This document shows positions 13,201-28,200 of a stretch of DNA of 64,000 bases, piece after piece. The stretch's first letter is position 1. Each line of letters begins with the position of its first letter. The translations under genes and the position numbers were made by a program. The notes beneath the pieces are model-generated. The model saw nothing but the letters and a program-made list of their open reading frames with translations, was not told the origin of the DNA and did no database searches. The DNA comes from Micromussa lordhowensis (taxonomy: Eukaryota > Cnidaria > Anthozoa > Scleractinia > Lobophylliidae): contig OZ026597.1 in the NCBI GenBank assembly GCA_964020085.1, positions 22,527,221-22,591,220 of the forward strand, in the 5' to 3' direction.

Positions 13201-16200
13201 TGACTGTTGGCGAAGTACTGACTCGACAGGGGCTCAGAAGGAGGGTCATGAACGACACTCATAGATTCTGACGCGAAGTACCCAGACTCTTGTAGGTCCA
13301 AAGGTTCGTGCTGGTCACCTAACTCCTGTTGAAAATAAAAAAATAGAACATCAAGCCATCAAGAACATAAAAGTGAAAGTGAGGTGTTCTCAATTAAGTT
13401 ATTTAATCCTACTTCAGCCTTTCTGCCAAGAAAAGAACTCCTCCTATTCACTGAGGACGTCATGTTGGGCCATTTCATCAACAAATAAAGCATGAATTTA
13501 CATTCTTTAACCGCAGCATGTATGCACGAGAAGCGAAATGCTACCCAGCGACAAATTCTCACCGAATATTCCAATCTTCCATCTAAAAGCACCAAATAAA
13601 ACTCTTCCACGGAGCCGTCGTTTCCAATACAATCCATTGTTATCACACGGCAACCTCCAATGTTCAGATTACAAAAATCCTAAGCACTTCACGACCAAAT
13701 TTACACAAGACAACGTAGCATGTTTCGAGGAAAACCTTGGAGGAAATTTGTCACGACGAAGCATTTCCAAATATTTGCTGTCGGTAATGTTGGACCGTAC
13801 ATTCTTGACGCCAAACACAACAACTTAATATCGTCGCTCGCATTAGAGCGATAACATTTTGAATGAATATTGTTTACGTAATTAAACTCTACTGCTATTT
13901 CTTACAACGGCATCGCAAAGAACGCGCTTGGAAACGACAGCTGATTGGCTGATAATGCACTGTTTTGATGTATATAATGCCACATGTTACGCCAGGTAAC
14001 TTCGTTTTTAATTCCGTCAGAAAACCAATATCGCATTACAAGAAGTATAGCACCTGACAACAATATTCGTGGGATAATAACACATCATAAGAATGTAAGT
14101 GCACTTTAGGCACATGTTTCTCCAGACAGAAAGTTTCATTTTCCCTATTAGGGATTCAGAAAAATGGACGCCACTTCGCATAATAAATTCACAACAAAAT
14201 GGTATAATATCACGCTGAGTGTGAAGTTATTGTTATAAAACCGACTTTAAATCTGCATATATCCAAATTCACAGTTTTGTCTGGGTCACTACTGAACAAA
14301 AGTTGGCATCACCTTGGAGAGAAGTTGTCTTTAAACAATGAAAAAGAATCGAGTGAAGAGAGCTTAATGATACGAATTGTATTTCAAAATATGTTTTCAC
14401 CTGTTTGTCCTCGGCATCACTATCTGGAAGAGGACCTGCAGCCAAATATAAACATGACATCAATACGCACATTCCCAAACTACTAATCACGGCCATTATT
14501 GCAACAAAATGAATTCACTCAGACTGTATTAAGTATCTTTAAGGAATAAAATTATCACTTCAAAAACTCTTCTCTGAGACGCTAAAAACGGGGTTTCTAT
14601 TGCCCTCAAAATACATTCACAAAAGAACATACGAGATTAGTATTTTCTAAAGAAACTTAGTGACGTTTTGCGGCTGGTTTTTCCTAAACAGTCAGAGGAA
14701 AAGGTGTCACTTACCTAACGAAAACCGTCTTGAATATTCACCTTCTCTTTCAGCCGAATTCAAATCAAGATCTTCTACATCTTCCGAGCTGTTTCCTTCT
14801 CTGAAATCGAATTAAGAAAAAAATCATTAAATACATGAAATATAGACCATAACTGACAATGGAGCACAAAGTAAAAAAGTTAACAAGAAATCGTAGAAAT
14901 AACGTTTCTTTTTTCCTACGCAGTGAATGAACAACAAGAACACAGCTCCAATGTTTCCGACCATCATTAAATTAGAAAATACCATAGCATTACTAATTTA
15001 TTTTACGTAAGTCTAATTTCTATCAGAGTCACCTGTAATTATACTAAAATTAGATTTCGTATTTTAGCACTTTATTTTCGCATTCACGCAGCAAACAACA
15101 CGGTGTAACGCAATATGTCATCACTTTAAGTTTGATTTGCGAAACGTACACAGTTGTTAGACAAGCCATGTGGAAATGCTTTTAATAATTGTTCAAAGCA
15201 TATGCTAAAAAGAAAGGCAAGCCACATCAAAAACGCCAGTACATGTAATTCTTAGTCATTTGGTGAGCTCTATGGGTGGTCTTCAGGCTTTTTACTAATG
15301 CACAAAAACTATACATAGCCGAAAGGTTTTCAGTAATAGCTAAGGTACAAATATTTTACATCGATTTATATGGCATTTAAGAACTAACTTAAGTTTTACC
15401 GTGATCCGAACCTCTAATAATCGTAGAACTGAAATCGATTAAAAATCAAAATATTGTTTTTATTACAAGGATCAATAAAATGCAGCATGCATTGGAGTGG
15501 ATGATCTCTACCTCTCGCAGACCACAAACGAAACGCGCACGCACTCAGTAGCTAAGTTTCAAACTAAGAAAAGTTACCCTCGCCTATGACATAAACAACC
15601 TTTAAGCCTTCGTTTCGATTCTTTGAATGATAAGATTACAAACAACACAATGATACATTTAAACGCGTCTTGGAGAAAACGCCACACGAAACTGATAAAG
15701 CAAAACATTACAGGTGATAAAATCCGACTCCTTGACTCTACCAAAACATTCTTCTTGTTGTTACAAATCGCTATAACCATTCCTTAGAGCAGTAACCAGA
15801 AGCCAAATACTCGTAACTGTCCTGAAGGATGAAATTATTCCTAAAATGTAAACCACTTTAAAGTAAAAAAATATCCAAAAAGAAAATTACATTAATGCGG
15901 CCCAGCACAAGATTTTCACAATTTCTTCATCTTCGGTTCCCTCGTCGTCACTTTCCAAGGGAGATGTCGACGCCATACTCAATTTTCTGATCGTTTTCAG
16001 AGATCTCTTCCAAACACCTTCCTTACACCAACATAGGATTTAAACACTGCTCCGAAAAATTACCATATGTTATATTGACTTATCTACCTGCCCACTGCAT
16101 ATCTCTAGGATACACCTGCCCGGGCAACCAATGTGTCTGTTTGTCCATTCTAATATTGTTTTGCTGTGTTTACGGGCAACAACGGCTTATGTATTTATTT

Positions 16201-19200
16201 TCATTCATTAGTTTTGTGCCCGAAACTGGACTTTATGGCTTACGGATTTTGGAAAGCTTGAAAAAAAATTTCCTAGGTAACAGCAAAGATATTGTGATAT
16301 ATCGAAACATTGCAAAACGTTTACATATTGACTATCTCGGACAACATAACATGTTTAATTAAATCGTATATTTATATTTTTTACATTCATTCACTAGAGC
16401 CTTAAATGTCTTTACAAGGAGTCCCACTGACAAGCATTTAGGATAGAACAAAATAAACGTCTCCTACAAAAAAATGCTTTCCTCCTCTGCAAAATGGCTA
16501 ACAGAGCTTTAACACTTTGAAAGAACTTTCTACAATACTAAATGGTATATAAATACAAATAAAATTATATAAAGAAAGCACGCCACAATTCAGTAAACTT
16601 ATTAACAAACGATTGTAAAAATGGATTAAGGTACAAGCCAGCTATACCATAATTACTGTATTCTGTATTTAGAAGCAATTAAATACTATCAATTTTATAC
16701 TATCAATTTTTGGATATTTTTATCAATTTTGTAATTATTTTTCCCCAAGTTTTCTCGCAGATTCAAATCAACAAAACGTGACTTGTGTTGGCAAAGCACA
16801 AAGCAAGTAACCTCAGGCTAGCATGTTCTAATCTTGATGGAAATTTGACAAAATGACTACCAACAACACTCTTGGGTATGTTTTTCTACGTTGAATGCCA
16901 CCATATATATGTTGTTTTTTTTATTTTTGCCACATTAATCGCACCAAAGAACATTTTACACATAAGCTTTACAGTATCAGCAGTTGATCAAACTGTTGTT
17001 TAGACAAAGATGGTAGCCTGAAATATCGAATAAAGTAGCATAAGGTAACCCTTTCAAGCATTTAACCTTTGAGGTTTTGAAGCTCTATTAAGGCCCAATC
17101 TTATAATTGAGACCAGGAGTTTCATGAACATTTTCAGCAGAGGGGCAACTGGATTTTGCAGCCAGGCAAAATGTTTTGAGCTGAAGTTCTTGATGAGGAA
17201 ATTTTCCCCTGGATTGTTAAACCAGGGGGGGGGGGGGCAAAATGATCCTCACAGCAGGTCAGTTTGCCCAGTGCTGGCCCTTAATGCAATCCCAAAAACA
17301 AATCACATTAAATACTTAATCCCTTCAAATAATCACCATGCTTTACTGACAGAATACAAAAGCAAGTAGCATTGTCATCTAGTCTGGGTGTATCACCAAA
17401 TTCTCAGCACTGATGTAAACAGACATGTATGGAGGTCTGTAATAAGAATATCGATTTCCATCTTAGAGCTATAATTACCTCACTAAATCATTCTTGCTAG
17501 CTTCTTTAATATTTCTCAGTCTCTAAAAATAAAACACAAAAACAACTTTATTAATGCAAGTGAGCACTAAAAAACACCTACTGTAGAGTGAAAACAATAA
17601 ACCCATTAAGTAGGGAAATATTAGGTAAGCAATTTCCATAATGAACTACAGGTACAATACTTAAATTGTAAATTAAAGAAAGCCACAAGCTGGAGTGGGT
17701 TTTCCATTGTTGCATTGTAAGTTCATGGTTCCCTAAAATTCAGCTATATGTACGAGGCCATGTTTGCATATGCAGGTAAAATGAACCTTTGAAATCATTT
17801 TGATTTCGTTTGATACCATGATTGGAACAGAATAGTCTTATCTGCCCAATGATTTCAGCATATTTAACAACAATGTTTTCCATTGAGTTCAGCAAAGAGA
17901 TTAACATTATGTACACATATCTCACAAAAATCGTTTCAACATTGCATTAAGGACGGTGCCTACTTTTGTTAATGCGCACACGTTCTGCGCATCACGCAAG
18001 CCATGGTTTAGGCACTACGCCCGCGCTTGGGTTGACAATGACGCAATCAACTACGCCATCAAGTACACGACTAAAATGAAAGCAAATTTTTTCTACCGTG
18101 ATTAAATCAAGTTTAATGAACCTGTTCTTAAACCAGGAACGCCAGAATAGCAGTATATCGCCAACTACTAACAGTTTACATCTTCCATCTGAAAACCAAG
18201 TTGTTATCTGTCCAAAATTATACTGAAATCCAACTGTAAACATGTACCTGTAGATGGCGTAGTGCGCGCGCAAAACAAGTACGAGAGACGCAAATGTCTT
18301 ACTTACTGGGGAGGTGACAGGAACCAAATGTAACGGGCACCGTAAAAGTTTTCAAAAAAGATCAATAACTTTAAAAAACACGTGGTTACCCCTACATTTT
18401 ATGTTATGAAATGGAAGTGGCAAGCCTATTCAATACTTGATTAGTTTCTGGTTGCGAGCAAAAGGTATTTAGACTGTATTTTAGCTGAACCAGAGGTAGG
18501 CTGTCAGAGGCGCTAAAAGCGCTGTTACAACGATCTTTTTATTAAAAACTGTACCAAAAATGGTTTTTGTGTTACCATTCGCCATGTAGTTTAGAGATCT
18601 TTATAAATGTGTTTGTTTTTCTGCGTGTAAAGGTGAATTCTAAGGAAATCTGTAATGAAATATCCTTTTCTTCTTTTTTAATAAAAATGCTGATGTCAGC
18701 GTTTTTGTCGAGATTCAAAGCTAATTATCTCGAAAAAATGCATGGCTACCACCATTTTTCTTTGTGGATTCCAAAAGCCCTTGCAAAGATCTACTTTTTC
18801 CGCGTGGTCCTAACTTGGCGCAAAATCCTTTGTATTTAGTAGGCACCGTCCTTAAATGTACTTCATAAAAAAAAGAATTTCAGATTGGCAAGATTGAAGT
18901 TGATACAAATGGCTTGAGTTTATTATCAATACCACTTGCTCAATTCTCCTAAATTCATGAAGCAAGGTTTTCATTTTAATTCCTGACACAGAAATGTAGG
19001 TACAGCGCAGTGGTATTCAAAGATAAAGTTTAATTTATGGATAGATCAGAAAATTTATACTACTCCTGCCACCCTTCCGCAAAAAAATCTCATGATTAAA
19101 AAAAAAGGAAATGACCCTAAATTAATATTTTCTCTTTCAAAATAGTACAAAATAAGGCCAAATCCTTGATTACATCATTGGACAAAGAACGTTTTTAAAT

Positions 19201-22200
19201 TAACTAGTTTCATTGTCACCATGACAAACATGTTATGTCCAGTTTAAATGAAGTAATCAGGAGTTTCAATGTGCCAGGATTACCTGCATTAGGTTCTGTA
19301 GATCTCCTTCTGGCCTCTGGTCTACCGCTGCTGCTACTGCTGCTTTATGAGGGTTATCCCTTGGTCTGTGAATAGAACATTAATTCATAAATTAAAGTTA
19401 TTTGAGGTAGTTCCCCAAGGCAAGTACAAAATACAAAGTGGGTTAATATTTTGGACTCACAGTGTATAGCTACTGCACATAATTGGGAAAATAAGTGACA
19501 CACAGGAAGCATTACCTGTTTAACAACTCACTATAACTGTTTCTTCTAGCTTCTTGGTTGGATGGATCACTGGATGGAGTTGCCCGGTTTCCAAGTTGGT
19601 CTGATATCTCCTCCAGTCGCAGACCACATCTATACAACTAAAATATAAATCAACATAATTAACATGTAGAACTTTAAACGAATGGTTGAGCTTGGTCCAG
19701 AAGCAACAGACATCCCATCAACTGGCACGGTGCTCATAAACTGGACTATGGACTTTACCAACCAAGTGTGTTTGACTTATGTATGCATAATTTGCTTCAC
19801 GCTAGTGACACTGAATGCTACTATCAGCTTTAAAGGGAGGGTTTCACAGATCAGCGCATGTGCAAGCTACAATTTTAATCATTCAGTTTCATTTTTTGAT
19901 AACAATTGGAAGCATGCAGCTGACTCTTGCAGGAAATTTGGCTTTTGAAAATTTCCCAGTCAGTTGTGAAATCATGATGTTATAGGTGAGAGTTCTCAGT
20001 ACTCCTTTAGTACTTTCCAACTCCATGCATTACAAGTAAGTACACTTTCATTTTCATATTAACCACAAGTGTTTCAGTAATTGCAGACTATAATTTTGTG
20101 ATTCAAGCAGAATGATAACATTTTTGAAGCCATTCATTTACATGGAAGTTGGCAGAATTACTGATGCCCAAAATTCATGGAAGATGTGAATGGATTTACA
20201 CAGAAAATTTTGAAATTAAGTATTGAACATGGAATTTGTTATTTGGCCAGACAATTTTACTCCGGATCGGATGCACAAGTTATATACATGTACTTGCATC
20301 TGATATTTTATATAAACAATGGAATTGGTTGGGCTGCTTGTGCCAAACTGTTAAACTATCCCTTAAGGCCCCTATAACAGCCATAATGGCACAATTTATA
20401 TTAAGTTTAGCCAGCTAAGAAAATCTTAAATGACTAATGACTGAGTCCCTCAGATACAAAGTTCATTGTGTAAGTTCTAAAATTAGTTGATGAAACTGAA
20501 CATTAATGAAAATGAAAAATGAATAAGCAAGCTTCTTCACTCACTTGTCCATCAAGACTGTCCTCAGGTTGGAAATCACCACTAAAACTGCAAGAACAAA
20601 ATTGTACATTACTATTTAAATGTCACGACTCAAACATGATGCCTTAATTAACAGATTTAGATGGCACTCTCGGGGGTACTATACTTACTTTTCAGGGGAT
20701 ACACACTGGTGCTAAAATTGCTTCCTTGCAAATGATAAAATCAACTATGTGAGCAAGTGCACAAATTAACCCACTGACTTCTGGAGCTTTTTGTCAAAAA
20801 ACGCACTTTTTGGACACTGTCACCCCACATATTGTAGTAACTATACTGCAATTAGTAACACAAAATGCAATAACTTTTGCCACAAAGTGTACTAGTAGAG
20901 TTAAATGTAATAATTTTGGTACGTGTTTCTTCAAAATACATGTACCTATGAGTGTTTGTGTCAGCAAGGGACCAAAAATCTGTGGTTTCGTAAAGTGACG
21001 AAATCCTCGAGGGTTTTTCAAGAAGACTTTTCACGGAAAAAAAAACATAAAAAGATTAATTCACACAAAATCCATTGAAATGACAGATGCATTTCTTTTA
21101 TTTTCTAAACGTTTGTTTATAACTGCGATGTTTACTGATAGTGCTTTAAAAACAACTGCATATCCTTCACTATGTTATTCTTTTTTGATGTCACACTTAT
21201 TAACCTCTTACTACATCAAGCTACAGTATTAGTTAGCTTGTTCTTTTGAATAAAAATTACAATGGAAAATTATATAAAATTATTTTGAAAAAAAATAGAT
21301 AGATATAAAGACCCAAACATGCACCAAATTTGCCTGGGCAGGTATCTTAATTGCTTGTTTATTGATTGGTTTGTTGGTTGATTGATTGGTTGGTTGGTTG
21401 ATTGATTCACTGATTGATTTAAAACTTAATTTACCTTAAACTGTAACTCTAAAAAAAAGTGAACTAAATCAGGTCTCTCTTAATTGTGGGTCGTCCAGTA
21501 AATCCATAGACATACATGTAGGCTACAAGGCTAACCTATGCATTTGTCCATATTTCTTAGAGCGATTACTGCTCCACTGTTCTTTCCCTTCATATTAATT
21601 ATTTTCTGTACGTTAAGATGGTGTATACTAGCAACCTCTGCTAGCTAGATGGAATATGAACTTGTGGAAGTGGTAAGTTGTTGACAACACGTTTGAAAAC
21701 TCTGGGAACAGCTTACAAAGTCTGTCATATTTGTAGATATCTCCTAACTATTGTTTTTATGATGCTCTCTTAAATATCAGAATTAAGTTGAGGACCATAG
21801 TCTGTAATTAAGCTGACTTGCATAGTCCTCTCCCTACTTTTCGTATCCACATTGCTTACTCACATCTTCCTCTTCATTTTCATGGTTGGTATTGACATGT
21901 CGTGAATCTTTAATGCTATGGGATTGACTCTCCCGCAAGTTGATTCCTGATGTGCTACTTAATTTGGACTGTTCACCATGGACGCTATGTAATTGAGCCT
22001 GTTGTTCTTGGGATGGGGAAAGACAACTGTGTTCAATGTTGGGTCAATCTGAAATTGTTTCATCTCGACATTTGTCCGCCAAGCACACATAATGCTCTCC
22101 AGCTCCTTCTACAAAGTGACCTAGATAAAAAGTTGCAATTGGGCTGCTATTCATAAGGGAAATTGTCTGTGTAGCCATTGTACCAAGTGTGGAATATCTA

Positions 22201-25200
22201 ACAATTTGTATATTAAATACATGAGCTGCTACTTGAAGGGTTAAGTGATCACCATGTGTTCCACTGCCCACCATTAATCACAAATATTGGTCCCAGTGTG
22301 TGCCAGCCAATAACTCCAAAGGAGTGCCATCTGGAGAGTTTGGATGCGACTCCAAGTATGAGACAATTTCTTCTCTCAATGTTTATGCCGAGCAGAAGAT
22401 TCCAATGTTTGCACGCTCATAACATCTCAGAAAACTGGGCCATAGCGAATTAAAAAATTAATATCAGACTGCATTTCTCTCTATGATTTGAGCAATGCAT
22501 CAAATATTTCTTTCTGGGCATTTTCTTGCAAGCTTCTTCTTCTTCTTTTCTTTGTCCATTGTTGTACTTGTTATGCCATTTATGGAGATCCATTTAGAAA
22601 GAGTCTTGGAGGAACTGTAGGTGGACATTTAAATTGAACCTTGTATTTACATGTTTTTAAGTTTCTGCTGAGTATTTTAGGCATTAAGATAGACCTCTTT
22701 AGTTACTGCATATTTTTTGGCCGGCGGGTAGCGAATCAGCACTTTTTTTGCCTGTATTATAAATCGAAGGCAGATTGTCTCTCAGTTCTTTACGGATCAA
22801 ACCGTTTTCACATCTTTTGCTCGCCGCTGAAGCAGTCTGGCATATTCTTTTAACCTGTAACTCATGGGAATCGTAATCTTTAAGTCGCACCAATATCATT
22901 TCCTCATACGCTTTCCCCTCAATGTTCAGTTCTTGTGCAGTAGAAGCTCTCGATATGTTGTCTTTCCTAAAAGGCTATCACCCATAATGAGCTTCAAATG
23001 GACAATGGACAAGCTTCCCCTTAACTTCTTGATTTAAGGTTCTTGCATACATGTATTCTGGCAAACACTTTTGCCCAATTCATTCCCATTTTCGCATACT
23101 TAAAGATCATACATAATCTTTTTCTTAAAAGATCTGTCGGCCTGTTCAATTTTCCCCTGTGATTGTGGGTGGCATGAAAATCCTTTAATTACTTCTATTC
23201 CAAGCTTCTTGCACAGTTTATTGACAGCACCATCAAATTCTCACCCCTGGTTGTGCTGAAGGACCCAAGGCAGCCCATGCTCTTTGTAAATTGTTGACAG
23301 TGCTGCTGTGACTTTTTTTCTTTCCAGTGGAATAAACCAATGGTACCGGCTAAATACATCCATAAGAGATAGCACATACTACTTGAATACTCTTCCATTC
23401 CACTTGACTGGCATACATTCCATCCTTACTAAATCCACTTGATGGCAGACTTGGACTGTTCTAGCACGTACTGGCTTTAAAGCAGGCTGCTTTGTTTTGA
23501 AATCAAAGGTTTACATGTAGCAGTTGATGTAGGCAAGACTTATCAAGCACAGCTCTGGAATCTCTTTCTCCCACGCTGCTGCAGATATCTTTCACACCTG
23601 ATCATTTTGTTTCCTGAAATGCATTCACCACAATGTCTGGTATAACTAATTTTCTCCATACAGGCTTCCCATTGTAGCATACCTTGACCCCTTTCAGAGA
23701 GACATGGTCATACCAGAGCTTGTTGGGCATGCACACAAATCAAAACTTGGAGAAAGTGACCTGCATAAAAGCTTTTCTACTTTTTTTTATTTATTAGTAA
23801 TTTTTTTTCACCTTTCCTTTTTCTCCTTTTCTTATCTTTTTGCTGTAGTTGTTGACCTTCTACTTGGCTTGCTTCCAGTTCAAGAATTGCTGAGAAAGCA
23901 TCATTGAGACAGGAAATTCTTACCACAGAGTAGTCAAGTATAGTTGAGAGTAAAGTTCACTCAAATTTGCAAGGATTTTCATGTAATATATCAAATATGA
24001 GAGACAGTGTTTCATCAGGATATCCAAACACCAAGAACCGAGTTGAAAATACAACATCCAGCAGAATATTTTTTGACGTTATTCAAGGTGTTTTGATGGC
24101 CAATGAAATGCTCTCTTGAGTGTTTGATACGTGTTCTCAATCAAAACAAAAACTTAGGAGTAAAAGTAAAATGGTCAAAACAAACCACTTTCACGGTTGT
24201 GATTTTTTTTGTTTCAACTTGATGAGTTATTAATGACTTTGAGAAGCATATTTCATGCTCAATTGACCCAGTCACTCTGATTGGGGTATCAATGGAAATA
24301 TATTTTCCTCCTGCAGAACTTGAGTATAAGTGATGCCAATTTTGGTCAAAGGTGATGACCTCAGAAGTGGAACAAAGGCCAACACTCATCATGGCCAGTT
24401 ACGGCCAGCAGAGGCGTCAATGGGTTAATGGAAGAAATGCCATTAAGCCAATGCAAAGAAAATGTGGAGCTGAGTGTCCATCTGTTTGGCATAAAAAAGG
24501 TTCCGCCATGTTTGTTCCACTATAAAGCACATCAACCTCGTCCCCAGGGCCTTCTCCTCGACGATTTTTCAAGATGGCGGATCGTCGGTAGAAGACCCTG
24601 GCACACAGCAGAAATCACGTGACCAATTTGTCCAGGAAAGTGGAAATTTATTCAAAATGGCGGCCAAGATAAAGAGTGAGAGGGTCTGGGTGCGAGGTCT
24701 TGAGACTGGTGAAAACAAACAAAATGGCGGCAAAGGCGAACTCGTATTGCTCGGATGGGCTTTTAAATAAAGAGGCTAAAAGTAAGAAGGAATGCATGTA
24801 CAAGCAAAAGGAAAATGGTAAAAATGATCTAGAAATTTATTCTTGCTATTTTTGGACTTTCCGTTATTGCAAACCTAAAATTTTTTAGCGTAGTACAAGT
24901 ACACGATTGCACTATAGCAGTAGTCGGCTCCATCCAAAATGGTTAAAATAAGTTTAATAGGGTTTAGAGTTCGTCCGTTTTGTCACTGATGTACATAAAG
25001 AATTTTACTAGCCTTTTTCTTGCTACATATTGACTTTTCCTATACTCACAGGGGCGAAGCGTGAGGTTTTAAGGGTTTTCTTCGGTTAGGATAAGGTATC
25101 TTGACCTAACAAAGCTATTTTAGGCATTTTAGGAATTTCTTTCTTTTAAACATAATATTATTATAGTTTGTAACCACTTCCACATTTTTGGTCACTAAGT

Positions 25201-28200
25201 GGTAAATAAAAGTGTATTTTCCTTTTTTAAATGGATGTATGGAAAGGTTGTTATTTAAATAGTTATTTCCACAATTTGTACAGCAAAGTCCAAAATCTAC
25301 TCTCTGATTAGAATTTCTTTAACAGCACAAATCTTCAGCCTGCTAGGCTAATCAGGCTGACTCACCTTGTATAAACAGGCCAATAGTAGATACTCCGGCA
25401 TATTTACACTGATTTACATGTACAACATTTACAAGCTCAAGTGGCAAAGTTGGCAGGGATCCCCAAAATAATTCACCAACTCCTCCTGAGACAGTTTCTA
25501 AGGATATGACTTTCGTAATTCTTGGTGCCCACAGTCATTAACTATGTTAGTTAATCCAATGTTACAGTTTGTTCATAGACTTGCAGTCCTTTACTGTGCA
25601 CTCTTCATGTTTTTTTTTTGAGTGCTATATTGCAGAGAATTTATAGAGATACTCTAGTCTGGCAAACAGATCTGATCGAATAGAGAAATTTTCTTTATGA
25701 ATCAGGGGCTTGTCTTTTGCCATTTCTGACAACTAAGCAAACGTCCTTAATGTATGGAAAACACTCTCTCGTACTGCAGTTCACACATAAATAAAAAATT
25801 TTCGTAAACTGAAGAGATTTCACGTAGATGGAATTTAGCCCGTCATGTCACTGGTCACAGGAGGAGTACTCCAAATTTCAAGAGACGACGATAATCGATC
25901 AAAGAATTTTTCTGGGTGGCTTGATTGAAGTAGGGAGTTTTTCTGGTATCAAAACAATGTAATGGTTAATGGTGGGGAAAAAAATATACTGGGAGGCTGG
26001 GAGGGGGGGGGGGGGTTGATTTTTGCCCCCATTCGATTCTCTGGCAAATCTCACTGGCATGGTGGTTTGCTTCCTTTAAAAAAACTTGACTTAGGGAAAG
26101 GGGTCTATTTACTATCCAGGTCCCAGTTGTTGAAACATTAGCTAGCAAATAGCACTTTATTCATAAAATGCTTGGGGGGAGGGGGCCACTCAACAAATGT
26201 TTACGTGAGGAGGCTCTGCCCGGAGGTCCAACCCCTTACCCTTTATATACCATTTTTCATGTAAAAGGCAACCCTTTCACATAGCTTCCAGGGCTCCCCC
26301 AGGAAAATGTACGACCATTGCATTATTCAGTGGGTGAAGATTTATGTCAGTGATGGATGGAATTATCTATTGTTTGAACAAAAAGGGCCAGATGGTGAGC
26401 TTTTTATCCCTTTTAACTAAAACTAAACTACAAACAGTGATCATCACTAGCTGGCTTAGGTAAATGTGCTATTCCGCCTCCCTGGGCCTCATTTCAGTCA
26501 TTCCACTTTCCATTTGGTGACAGCAATAATGATCATCTTACAAGAATTTAAGAGGAACTAATTTCATATTACTGTTTCAATTTATATGACCAATCTTCCC
26601 CGTTTTACACAGCTGGGATTTTTCTTTGGTACACCAATCAATCCCCAAGAAAATATGAAAGGTTACTGTAAGTTTTTTTTTATTCTAGAAGGTAAATTAT
26701 GTTAAAAGTTACAACCAAAGCTGAAAAAATGGAGGGACATTTAGCTGGGTTCACCATTTCAAGCTTGTATATACAAGAAAATTACCTTAATCATTTCTTC
26801 TGGAAGCTGAAAACAAAATCCTAAGTGTGTCTATCCATTAATTCGCATGTTCTTAATCCAGAAAAACTCTACTTTGAGTCTATTTTCCCATTGAAGTTTT
26901 ATTTAGAAAATAGTGGCAAGACAGATGTAAAAGTATTAGTAAGTCAGGTGTGATGTCAACATGTGAATAAAGAAGTCAGTAAAATCCCATACAACACTTT
27001 ATGGTACATATCATTCGTGTGGCTTTAATCTCAAACTCAAAATTCAACAAAATGAAAAATAGTTACAACACTCTGGGACACAGATCCAGAGAAGCAAAGG
27101 TCATCACATATGAACTTAAAACAAATTAAATCGTACCTGATATTAATTTTGGAAGACAAAAATGGATAAAAAAAGGAAATACAGTAGAGCCTATTAACTC
27201 GAACTCTACAGGTGAAACAAAAAACAATTTGAGATAGCGAGGTTTCAAGTTAACGGGGTTGATGGCACAATTCAATTTGCGACATTAAAAATCAATAGTT
27301 GGTGACTTTTTAGCACTTCAGTGTTTAAATCACTGTAAATTAAAGTTATTTTATAAAAATGGTAATTGGGCATTTTTATGATAAAATGTGATTAGTTCGT
27401 TGCACCAATCAAACATCAAATGTATGTAGTGTTGACCATACTGTTAGTTTTAGTGTTTTTACCGATTATAGAAAAGAAGAGCTAATGGGATGGCATCCAC
27501 GAGTCAGAGCCAGAGCTCGAGTTATCGGGGTAAATTGCAGTGAATTTTTGACCAAGGGAAAGGAAATTTAGTTCGAGTTGGCGGCAAAATCGGGGTATCC
27601 GAGTTCGAGTTAACCGAGTAAAAATGACTGAAAAGTGAGGTGAAATCCAAAGGACATAGCACTAAGTTTGATTTAGTGGGAAGTTCGAGTTATCCGAGTT
27701 CGTGTTACTGGGGTTCTACTGTACTTACAATATATGAAAGAGCAGCGTTTACCAGTCCACAGGTCTTAAAAGAAGAAGAAGGACAAGCAGTTCTAACTGT
27801 ACTGCCAGCAGAGAGCTGAGTACTTGAATTGAGGAACATGATCACACGGAGAAGCGTGAATTATCGGCAATCTGTCCTAAATGTTGCATACTGCTTTTCA
27901 GTTACTTCTAACTGTACAGAAGGGCTTAAAAGAAGATCAAACAGGCATCCTTTCCACTTTTTAAGCCTCAGACTCTGTTCTCAGTTTCCACGAAGAACCT
28001 AGGGAGCCACCATTTTTGTTTTGGAAGGAATAAACCAATGAAAGCGTACGTATGAATGCGCAATGTAATGCACCAATCAGCGATCGTTTTAGTTCGCTGT
28101 GTGCCAGGGTCTTCTACCGACGATCCGCCATCTTGAAAATCGTCGAGGAGAAGGCCCTGGGGACGAGGTTGAAAGCACATAAGAAAACGATGAGGAAATG

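Noticed and set aside
27729..27764. Exon-like segment on the minus strand (TCGLVNAALSYI) with good splice signals
   Set aside because: Placed after AKNA exon 1 it produces an immediate stop; the direct junction of exon 1 to 20587 is in phase. The same holds for 26806-26786.
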